Source: Oscillospiraceae bacterium
GTDB taxonomy: Bacteria; Bacillota_A; Clostridia; Oscillospirales; Oscillospiraceae
Direction of reading: 5' to 3'
Assembly (NCBI GenBank): GCA_015068055.1
Contig: SVLG01000038.1
Location: 1 to 19,984, forward strand
Length of the DNA: 19,984 bases
A program made the translations under genes and the position numbers. The notes under the pieces were generated by a model that searched no databases, was not told where the DNA came from, and saw only the letters and a program-made list of their open reading frames with translations. Shown here piece after piece: positions 13,667-19,984 of this stretch (position 1 is the stretch's first letter; every line of letters begins with the position of its first letter).

Positions 13667-14391
13667 CGGCCTACGGCCCTCTGGCTGCCGGCTATGATGC
13701 CCTCACCGGCGATGTGCCCTATAATGCGTTTGCAGACTGGTATGAAACGGCCTTCGCCCGCAAGGGCGGGGCCGTACAAACCGTTCTGGACCTGGGCTGC
13801 GGCACAGGGACCCTTTCCCTGATTCTGGCCGGGCGCGGCTATGAGATGATCTGTACCGATGCCAGCGCCGAGATGCTCTCCGTGTTTCAGCAGAAGCTCT
13901 GGGATCTGCCGGAGGGGGTGCAGCGGCCTATGCTTTTGTGCCAGCGCAGCGAGGAGCTGGACCTTTACGGTACGGTGGATGCCTGCATCTGCTCTCTGGA
14001 CGGCATGAACTATCTCTCTCCGGAACTTTTGCCGGAGGTATTCCGGCGGCTGCGGCTCTTTATCGCCCCCGGCGGTTTGCTGGCCTTTGATTTCCTTTCC
14101 CCGGCGCGGCTGCGCTCTCTGGACGGACAGTGCTTTGTGGACGAGGATGAGGGGCTTTTGTGCCTGTGGCGTGCCAGCGTGGAGGAAAACGAACTCCATT
14201 ACGGCATGGACATTTTCCGCGCGCAGAAGGGACTCTGGCGTCGGGAGCAGGAGGAGCATGTCGAGTACATCCATGAGAGCCAAAAACTGGAAGAGCTGCT
14301 GACGGCAGCGGGCTTTGGCAGCATTGCGCTTCATACAGACGGCCCCCAGCATGAGAGCGGGCGGCTTTACTATACGGCAATACGCTTGTAA
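13663..14391 (+). CDS. Class I SAM-dependent methyltransferase
   Basis: A 242-residue cytoplasmic protein with a Rossmann methyltransferase core. Motif I is VLDLGCGTGTLS at residues 41-52; Asp66 (ICTDASAEML) is the likely acidic residue for the SAM ribose; motif IV-like DACICSLDGMNYL follows. The N-terminus (YGPLAAGYDALTGDVPY) resembles clostridial methyltransferases of unknown substrate that lie near ribosome-associated and housekeeping genes. The start overlaps the yerC stop by 4 nt. I see nothing that sets the methyl acceptor. Confidence 0.9.
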   Translation: MTAYGPLAAGYDALTGDVPYNAFADWYETAFARKGGAVQTVLDLGCGTGTLSLILAGRGYEMICTDASAEMLSVFQQKLWDLPEGVQRPMLLCQRSEELDLYGTVDACICSLDGMNYLSPELLPEVFRRLRLFIAPGGLLAFDFLSPARLRSLDGQCFVDEDEGLLCLWRASVEENELHYGMDIFRAQKGLWRREQEEHVEYIHESQKLEELLTAAGFGSIALHTDGPQHESGRLYYTAIRL

Positions 14392-14404
14392 AAGGAGAAC
14401 GAAA

Positions 14405-15292
14405 ATGGGTGAGATCATTCGCGCCGTGGCCGATGAAGGAACGGCGAAAATTTCTGTTGTATACGCCGGAGACGTGGTGGAACGGGCCCGGCAGATCCAC
14501 GGTCTGCAGCCTACGGGCACCGCGGCTCTGGGCCGCACCCTCTGCGGGGCCAGCATGCTGGGCGAGCTGATGAAGGAGGAAAACGCCTCTCTGACGCTGA
14601 AGCTGCAGGGCGGCGGACCTCTGGGTTCGGTGGTTGCCGTGTCCGACAGCTCCGGCTGCGTCCGGGGCTATGTGCAGAACCCGGAGGTGGATCTGCCCCT
14701 GCGCGAGAGCGACGGCAAGCTGGACGTGGGCGGTGCCGTGGGCCGGGACGGTTTGCTGACGGTGCTGCGGGACATCGGCCTTCGTGAACCCTATGTGGGC
14801 TCCACGGAACTGATCAGCGGCGAGGTGGGCGACGATCTGGCGGCCTACCTCATCGAGAGTGAGCAGTTGGGCGCGGCCTGCGGTCTGGGCGTTCTGGTGG
14901 ACACCGACTGCAGTGTGAAGGCAGCCGGCGGCTTTATTGTTCAGCTGATGCCCTTTGCTCCCGACGAGGTCATTGCCCAGCTGGAGGAGAACATCTTCAT
15001 GATGGATCAGCTGACGGTGATTCTTGATCAGGACGGCCCCGAAGAAGTCATCCGTCAGGTGATGAAGGGCATCCCCTGGCACATTACCCAGCGTACTCCC
15101 ATCAGCTACCGCTGTCCGTGCAGCCGGGAGCGGGTGACCCGGGCGCTCATCAGTTTAACGGATGCCGATCTCAACGAGCTGATGGCAGACGGACAGGACG
15201 TGGAGGTGGGCTGCCGTTTCTGCGACGCCGTTTATCAGATTTCCCCGGCGGAGATCATGGCGGCCAAGGCAGAAAACGAAGCGGAAGAATAA
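14405..15292 (+). CDS. hslO: Hsp33 redox-regulated chaperone
   Basis: A 295-residue cytoplasmic chaperone, the usual length. It holds unfolding proteins during oxidative stress once its zinc centre is oxidised. The four zinc Cys are C237 and C239 (YRCPCS) and C270 and C273 (GCRFC), in the C-terminal redox switch. The N-terminal domain has GRTLCGASMLGELMKEE and LQGGGPLGSVVAVSD, both characteristic of Hsp33. The ATG at 14405 has AAAGGAGAA just upstream; a longer in-frame start lies within the methyltransferase gene and is rejected. It is 13 nt after that gene and 4 nt before murI. Confidence 0.97.
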   Translation: MGEIIRAVADEGTAKISVVYAGDVVERARQIHGLQPTGTAALGRTLCGASMLGELMKEENASLTLKLQGGGPLGSVVAVSDSSGCVRGYVQNPEVDLPLRESDGKLDVGGAVGRDGLLTVLRDIGLREPYVGSTELISGEVGDDLAAYLIESEQLGAACGLGVLVDTDCSVKAAGGFIVQLMPFAPDEVIAQLEENIFMMDQLTVILDQDGPEEVIRQVMKGIPWHITQRTPISYRCPCSRERVTRALISLTDADLNELMADGQDVEVGCRFCDAVYQISPAEIMAAKAENEAEE

Positions 15293-15296
15293 GCCT

Positions 15297-16124
15297 ATGA
15301 CGGATAAACTGCGGGACAGCCGTCCCATCGGTATTTTTGACTCCGGCCTCGGTGGACTGACGGCAGTGACGGCTCTGGCGGAGGCCCTGCCGGAGGAGCG
15401 CTTTGTCTACTTTGGCGATACGGCCCGTACCCCCTATGGCTCCAAGGCCGTGGAAACCATACAGCGCTTTTCGGTGCAGATTGCGGAGTTTCTTCTGAAG
15501 CATGACGCCAAACTCATCGTCATCGCCTGCAATACCATCAGCGCCACGGCGCTGGAGCTGCTGCGCCGGCGCTTTCCCGGCACACCGTTTATCGGCATCA
15601 TCGAACCCGCCGCCCGCTTTGCGGCCGGGGAACTGGGTGCGGAGCGGCGGCTGGGCATCATAGCCACCAAGGTCACCATTGAGAGCCGCCAGTATGAGGA
15701 GATGATCCGCCGTTTCGGCGGCAGATGCTCCGTGTTCTCCAAGGCCTGTCCGCTTTTCGTTCCTGCCATTGAGGAGGGTATGGCCGATACGGCGCTGATG
15801 GATGAGATCGTCCGTTACTATCTGGATGACTTTGTCCGGGATAATGCACTGGACGCGCTGATTCTTGGATGTACCCACTATCCGCTGGTGGAAAAGAGCA
15901 TCCGTCGGCTGTATCCGACTCTGGAGATCATCGATCCATCCCGGATCGTGGCCCGGGAGGTGGAGCGCGTGCTGGATGAACTATCCCTGCGGGGCAGCGG
16001 CGAACTGCAGAACCGTTTCTATGCCAGTGACCTTTCCGAGTGCTTCCTCCGCATGATCCACAGCATCGTGGGCGGAAGCGACGTGGTGGTGCGGCAGAAA
16101 AACTTTGAGGAAGAACCCGACTGA
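15297..16124 (+). CDS. murI: Glutamate racemase
   Basis: A 275-residue cytoplasmic enzyme that converts L-glutamate to the D-glutamate of peptidoglycan stem peptides. It needs no cofactor and uses two Cys as acid and base: C78 (IACNT) and C192 (GCTHY), with Asp15-Ser16 (IFDSGLGG) and H194 also conserved. GDTARTPYG is at about 40-48. It starts 4 nt after the hslO stop with only a weak purine-rich stretch upstream, so it probably relies on coupling. It is the last gene of the yerC operon. Confidence 0.97.
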   Translation: MTDKLRDSRPIGIFDSGLGGLTAVTALAEALPEERFVYFGDTARTPYGSKAVETIQRFSVQIAEFLLKHDAKLIVIACNTISATALELLRRRFPGTPFIGIIEPAARFAAGELGAERRLGIIATKVTIESRQYEEMIRRFGGRCSVFSKACPLFVPAIEEGMADTALMDEIVRYYLDDFVRDNALDALILGCTHYPLVEKSIRRLYPTLEIIDPSRIVAREVERVLDELSLRGSGELQNRFYASDLSECFLRMIHSIVGGSDVVVRQKNFEEEPD

Positions 16125-16131
16125 CGATAAG

Positions 16132-16167
16132 CAGCGCCCCGGTGGCATACAACGGAGCGCTGTTTAT
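16132..16167 (+). terminator. Possible weak terminator after murI
   Basis: CAGCGC (16132-16137) can pair with GCGCTG (16157-16162) across a 19-nt loop, followed by TTTATT. The stem is short and the loop long. Confidence 0.3.
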
Positions 16168-16206
16168 TCATAGCATTATTTAAGAAGTTTTGCGCATTTT
16201 ATGCGA

Positions 16207-16235
16207 TTTACAGATTTTTAACGGGTATTTATAAT
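16207..16235 (+). promoter_or_regulatory. Promoter P1 upstream of the esterase gene
   Basis: TTTACA (16207-16212), a 17-bp spacer and a perfect TATAAT (16230-16235). It implies an untranslated leader of about 100 nt. The surrounding spacer (about 16163-16320) is markedly AT-rich compared with the genes on either side. Confidence 0.8.
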
Positions 16236-16282
16236 ACAAAATAGCAAAAACAGCGATTTTTTATGATATGGAAGGCTATGAC

Positions 16283-16311
16283 TTTACAATTTAAATAAAG
16301 AAATGTATGAT
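16283..16311 (+). promoter_or_regulatory. Promoter P2 upstream of the esterase gene
   Basis: TTTACA (16283-16288), a 17-bp spacer and TATGAT (16306-16311), exactly 76 bp downstream of P1 and 30 bp before the start codon. Confidence 0.65.
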
Positions 16312-16341
16312 AACAAATAAAAATCAGAGAGGGAGGCGGCC

Positions 16342-17319
16342 ATGAGAATCGCAGCAAAAGCTAAACGGCGCTTGCGCCGCGGGCTTTCCCTGTTGGCGGT
16401 TCTGCTCTGTATGACGGCATCGGCCTCCACCGTTTCGGCGTCCGGACGGGAGCTTCCCCTGCTGCCCCTCTGGCTGACGGAAGAAAGTCAGGAGCCGGGG
16501 CGGGTGGAGCTTGTGGAGTATGTGAACTGCTACAGCTATCCCCTCTATGCGGGCATCTACCTTCCCCATGGTTATTCGGAAGACACGCTTTATGATGTGG
16601 CTTTCATCTGGAGCGGTACGCTGAACGGCTATGACGAGGTTTTTAACTTCACCTATCCCTGTTATTTTGAGGGGGACAGGGTGGAGAACCTCAGCACGAA
16701 ACAGCTTCTGGATCGTATGATCGAAAAGGAAGTGATCCGGCCTGTCATTGTGGTCTGCATGAAGGATATTGGCAATATCAATATCAGCCACGCCGATCTG
16801 GATATAGGCATCATGCTGGACTATGTAAAGGCCAACTATCCCACCTACGCCTCTCAGGAGGGGATCAGCCAGGAGGAACTGCGGGAACACTTCTTCCTCT
16901 GGGGCTTTTCTCAGGGCTCCATGTTTACGCAGTCGGCGGGTATGGGTTTTCACTTCGATGATTTTGCCTCCTTTGCCGCCGTGTCCTACGGCAGCGACTG
17001 GGGCGTTATTCAGGGGGTAACGGAAAGCCCCTATGAGCTGTCTCTGCTCTATGCCTGTGTGGGCGGTCGTTTTGACCATGGTGCGGACAGCGCCCGCTAC
17101 AGCTATGATGTCATCGTCAACGGCTGTGGGGACAAGATCATCGACGGGGAGAATGCCCTCCTGCTCAGCTCTCCGCTGTATAACCACAGCTATTCTCTGA
17201 TGCTGGCAGCCATGTATGACTTCCTGCCCAGAATGCTGCCGGTGGAGAGGGAGCACGCTCCGTGGATGGATCTGATGGAGCTTTATTACAGCGGTTACAG
17301 CCCCCGGAGACGTTCCTGA
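16342..17319 (+). CDS. Secreted esterase-like alpha/beta hydrolase
   Basis: A 325-residue protein. A basic N-terminus and hydrophobic core ending near STVSA-S form a signal peptide of about 33 residues. The rest resembles the esterase-D/feruloyl-esterase-like alpha/beta hydrolases: YLPHGYSED early, the nucleophile elbow GFSQGS with Ser190, and the C-terminal NHSYSLMLAAMYDFLP, where His282 sits in the usual catalytic His position before YDFLP. The acid may be among the Asp residues of FDHGADS (about 245-250). It would cleave ester (possibly acyl or feruloyl) bonds outside the cell; the substrate is not evident. GGGAGG precedes the ATG. It is the first gene of a cluster with a D-amino-acid deacylase family enzyme 25 nt downstream. 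Confidence 0.8.
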   Translation: MRIAAKAKRRLRRGLSLLAVLLCMTASASTVSASGRELPLLPLWLTEESQEPGRVELVEYVNCYSYPLYAGIYLPHGYSEDTLYDVAFIWSGTLNGYDEVFNFTYPCYFEGDRVENLSTKQLLDRMIEKEVIRPVIVVCMKDIGNINISHADLDIGIMLDYVKANYPTYASQEGISQEELREHFFLWGFSQGSMFTQSAGMGFHFDDFASFAAVSYGSDWGVIQGVTESPYELSLLYACVGGRFDHGADSARYSYDVIVNGCGDKIIDGENALLLSSPLYNHSYSLMLAAMYDFLPRMLPVEREHAPWMDLMELYYSGYSPRRRS

Positions 17320-17344
17320 GATTTTTTCAAAAACAGGTGACAAT

Positions 17345-18709
17345 ATGAACGTTCTGATCCGCGGCGGTCGTCTCATCGACCCCGCCAATGCCATGGACGG
17401 CATCCACGACCTCCTCCTTGCCGGAGGAAAGGTGGCCGCCATCGATCCCCGAGAGGCCGAGGCCGATCTGGTCATCGATGCTGCCGGGAAGATCGTCTGT
17501 CCGGGCTTTATCGACATACATATGCACGAGGATCCCGTCCTCTCCGATGGCAGCATCTATGCGGACGAGGAGAAGGCCATCCAGTTCACCATGCTCCGTC
17601 AGGGAGTCACCACCGCCATCGGCGGCAACTGCGGCGAGAGCAAGTACCACCCGGCGGATTATCTGGATCTGGTGGACGCGCAGGGCACCGCCTGCAACAT
17701 GGGTATGCTGGCTGCCCACGAGTATTTCCGTGTTGCCTCCGGCTGCAGCGACCGCTATGCTGCCGCCACGGCGGAGCAGAGGGCCTTCATGGCTCGGGGT
17801 ATGCGTGAGTGCGTGGAGAGGGGCTGTCTGGGCGCTTCCTACGGCATCCGCTACGTCCCCGGCATCGACATGGACGAGCTTTGCGAGACGGGGGCGTGCT
17901 GCCGTGATCTCGGCGGCATCATCGCCGCCCATATCCGGGACGATGCCGAAGCCGTGTTTGACGCGGCCCGGGAGTTTCTGGATACGGGTAAGAAGCTGGG
18001 CGTGCCCGTGGAACTTTCCCACATCGGCAGCATGGCCGGCTTTGGGCAGATGGAGCGTTTCCTGCAGCTGGTGGATGAGTACCGCGCCGAGGGTCTTACC
18101 GTGGGCTGCGACTGCTACCCCTACGATGCCTTCTCCACCGGTATTGGCTCCACTACCTACGACGATGGCTGGTATAATCGCTACGGCTGCGGCTATGATG
18201 TGGTAGAGCTCTGCGAGGGCAAGTATAAGGGTCAGCGCTGCACCAAGGAGATTTTTGACGAAGTGCGCCGGGATGACCCCGAGTGCAAGACCATCTGCTA
18301 TGTGATGCTCCAGAGCGAGGTGGATATGGCTCTGCGCCACAGCGGTGTGATGCTGGGCAGCGACGGCACCCTCAGCGAGGGACAGGGTCACCCCCGGGCA
18401 GCCGGTGCCTTCCCGCGGCTTTTGGCCCGCTATGTGAAAAACGGTGTTCTCAGCCTGGGTGAGGCTGTGAATAAAATGACCGCTATGCCCGCCGGAATGC
18501 TGGGGCTCCCGCATAAGGGGCAGCTGGGCATCGGTGCGGACGCGGACGTGGTCATCTTCGATCCGGCGCGCATTGCCGATACGGCGACCTTTGCCGAACC
18601 CATTCTTCCCCCGGTGGGCATTGAGAAGGTCATCGTCGGCGGCATCGTGGCCTGCGAGGAGGGGAAAATCCTCAACGGCCGGGCCGGTAAGTCTGTTAGA
18701 AAACTCTAA
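17345..18709 (+). CDS. N-acyl-D-amino-acid deacylase family amidohydrolase
   Basis: A 454-residue metal-dependent amidohydrolase. The metal and catalytic residues of D-aminoacylases can be matched: H59 and H61 (GFIDIHMHED), bridging C96 (GGNCGE), H196 (AAHIRDD), H226 (ELSHIGS) and catalytic D340 (GSDGTLSEGQGHPRAAG). The C-terminus closes the composite beta domain with ADADVVIFDPARI. Family members release D-amino acids from N-acyl forms; related dipeptidases also exist, so the substrate is inferred. No signal peptide is present, so it is cytoplasmic. AGGTGAC precedes the ATG. The next gene, 12 nt downstream, is an amino acid permease, which supports a role in amino-acid salvage. Confidence 0.88.
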   Translation: MNVLIRGGRLIDPANAMDGIHDLLLAGGKVAAIDPREAEADLVIDAAGKIVCPGFIDIHMHEDPVLSDGSIYADEEKAIQFTMLRQGVTTAIGGNCGESKYHPADYLDLVDAQGTACNMGMLAAHEYFRVASGCSDRYAAATAEQRAFMARGMRECVERGCLGASYGIRYVPGIDMDELCETGACCRDLGGIIAAHIRDDAEAVFDAAREFLDTGKKLGVPVELSHIGSMAGFGQMERFLQLVDEYRAEGLTVGCDCYPYDAFSTGIGSTTYDDGWYNRYGCGYDVVELCEGKYKGQRCTKEIFDEVRRDDPECKTICYVMLQSEVDMALRHSGVMLGSDGTLSEGQGHPRAAGAFPRLLARYVKNGVLSLGEAVNKMTAMPAGMLGLPHKGQLGIGADADVVIFDPARIADTATFAEPILPPVGIEKVIVGGIVACEEGKILNGRAGKSVRKL

Positions 18710-18721
18710 GGAGGAAAAGAT

Positions 18722-19984
18722 ATGAACAACAAATCTGGCGGCAAGCTCAAGAAAGAGCTTGGCATCTTCTCCGGTGTGAGTCTCGTGGCCGGTATGACCA
18801 TCGGCTCCGGTATTTACTACCTGGGAAGCTACGTACTTGAGCGCGTCAACATGTCCATGGGCATGGCGCTCATCTGCTGGCTGGTGGGCGGCGTCATCAG
18901 CATCCTCGGCGGCCTCTGCTTTGCGGAGCTGGGCGCTGAGATGCCCGTGACCGGCGGTCTCACCACCTATCTGTCCAAGGCGTATCACCCCATGTTCGGC
19001 TTCATCAACGGCTTCTCCGGCTTCCTGCTGACCTGCTCCGGCTCCATCGCCGCTCTGGCCATGGCCGCTGTCACCCAGTTTGCCGAGATCTTTGGCTGGA
19101 GCCAGCTGATCGTGAAGATCATCGCCATTGCCATCATCGTGATCTTTACGGCTCTGAACCTCAAGGGCGTCAAGTTCGGCGCTGCCTTCCAGAACTTCTC
19201 CATGGTGGTCCGTGTGCTGCCTCTGGTTCTGGTGATCTTTGTGGGCATCTTCTTCGGCACCCAGAGCCCCAACCTGAACCCCGCCACCGCTTTTGTGGAC
19301 GGCAAGGCCGGCATCGTCGATGCCATCAAGCTCATCGGCTACGCCACCTTCGCCTCCCTCTGGGCCTATGAGGGCTGGACCAACCTGAACACCGTCGCCG
19401 GCGAGATGAAGAAGCCCCGCCGTGACATCCCTCTGGCTATCATCATCTCCATGGGCTTCATCACCCTGGTCTACACCCTCTTCAACCTGGCCATCTACCG
19501 CATCATCCCCGCCGCCGAGGTGGAAGCTTCCATCTCCGCCGGTAACCTCTATCTGGGCACCGAGGCCGTGGGCCGTATTCTCGGCAACGCCGGCAAGTGG
19601 GTTGTGCTCATCGGCATGGCCATCGGCATCATCGGCACCGTCAACGGCGACTGCCTGGTCTTCCCCCGTACTTACTACGCTATGGCCAAGGGCGGCTACT
19701 TCTTCAAGTCCATGGGCGAAGTCAACAAGAACGGCGTGCCCGCCAACGCTACCCTCGCTTCTTCCGCCATGGCCATCCTGCTGGTCTGCTTCAACAGCCT
19801 CCAGTCCCTCACTGACTGGCTCATCACCATTACCGCTCTCATCAACCTGATGGCCGTCATCGCCGTCATCATCTTCCGCGTGAAGTTCCCCGAGATGGAG
19901 CGTCCCTACAAGGTCTGGGGCGGCATGCCCATGATCATCCTCACCATCGTCTTCTTCGTGGTGCTGCTGGTCAACAACTTTGTC
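18722..19984 (+). CDS. APC-family amino acid permease, 5' part (3' end outside window)
   Basis: 421 codons are visible with no stop, so the gene runs past the window end. It is a polytopic membrane protein of the amino acid-polyamine-organocation superfamily, LAT/SteT-like. The first helix has the unwound motif MTIGSGIYY; GGVISILGGLCFAELGAEMP follows in the usual place, then WAYEGWTNLNTVAGEMKKP, a hallmark of the group. Near the visible end YKVWG lies before another hydrophobic helix. It should exchange or import amino acids with substrate unknown; D-amino acids or acyl products from the neighbouring deacylase are a guess from context. AAGGAGG is 9 nt before the ATG. Almost every Ile is ATC and codons end mostly in C, a bias shared with valS and suggesting high expression. 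Confidence 0.93.
   Translation, partial: MNNKSGGKLKKELGIFSGVSLVAGMTIGSGIYYLGSYVLERVNMSMGMALICWLVGGVISILGGLCFAELGAEMPVTGGLTTYLSKAYHPMFGFINGFSGFLLTCSGSIAALAMAAVTQFAEIFGWSQLIVKIIAIAIIVIFTALNLKGVKFGAAFQNFSMVVRVLPLVLVIFVGIFFGTQSPNLNPATAFVDGKAGIVDAIKLIGYATFASLWAYEGWTNLNTVAGEMKKPRRDIPLAIIISMGFITLVYTLFNLAIYRIIPAAEVEASISAGNLYLGTEAVGRILGNAGKWVVLIGMAIGIIGTVNGDCLVFPRTYYAMAKGGYFFKSMGEVNKNGVPANATLASSAMAILLVCFNSLQSLTDWLITITALINLMAVIAVIIFRVKFPEMERPYKVWGGMPMIILTIVFFVVLLVNNFV

Noticed and set aside
17327..18988. A 553-codon minus-strand frame across the amidohydrolase and permease start
   Set aside because: No recognisable domain, crosses two well-supported genes and their ribosome sites.

Overview
This roughly 20 kb window looks like a chromosomal segment of a GC-rich Firmicute of class Clostridia. 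An Oscillospiraceae-type gut anaerobe is my inference, not something I can search for. The grounds are a T-box in front of valS, purine-rich AGGAGG ribosome sites, GTG and TTG starts, a GntR/YtrA regulator beside an ABC-2 permease, a YerC/YecD-type TrpR-like protein, Hsp33, a FakA/YloV kinase, and AT-rich intergenic spacers with near-consensus sigma-A promoters between GC-rich genes.

Layout. (1) 1-917: the 3' end of an ABC-2 permease gene overlaps a GntR/YtrA regulator. (2) 911-1363: a roughly 450 bp near-palindromic, MITE-like element starts on the last codons of the regulator. (3) 1377-4322: a perfect sigma-A promoter, a valine T-box riboswitch, valS and a terminator. (4) 4331-6775, minus strand: an ECF sigma factor, a zinc-finger membrane anti-sigma factor and a FakA/DAK2 fatty acid kinase subunit form one tight operon. 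(5) 6961-7617: an HD phosphohydrolase with a palindrome over its likely -10. (6) 7633-10185: a compact metal-efflux operon made of a stand-alone HMA metallochaperone, a P1B ATPase without its own HMA domain and a CadC/SmtB-type ArsR repressor. A matching operator lies in the promoter and a bidirectional terminator at the end. (7) 10195-11765, minus strand: a small unknown protein followed by a secreted SH3-SH3-NlpC/P60 cell-wall hydrolase. (8) 11809-13258, minus strand: a short NfeD protein and an SPFH/stomatin protein. (9) 13289-16124: a four-gene operon, yerC, a SAM methyltransferase, hslO and murI. (10) 16207-19984: behind two tandem promoters, a secreted esterase-like hydrolase, an N-acyl-D-amino-acid deacylase family amidohydrolase and an APC amino acid permease that runs off the window.

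Most genes are ordinary core functions. The parts that deserve a second look are the palindromic element between the GntR gene and the valS T-box, the coupling of a sigma/anti-sigma pair to fatty acid kinase, the split HMA/ATPase metal operon with its full regulatory circuit, and the esterase/D-amino-acid deacylase/permease cluster just downstream of glutamate racemase. I see no CRISPR array, rRNA, tRNA, prophage or transposase. I found no clear previously undescribed defence or mobile system; the palindromic element is the best candidate for something undescribed.
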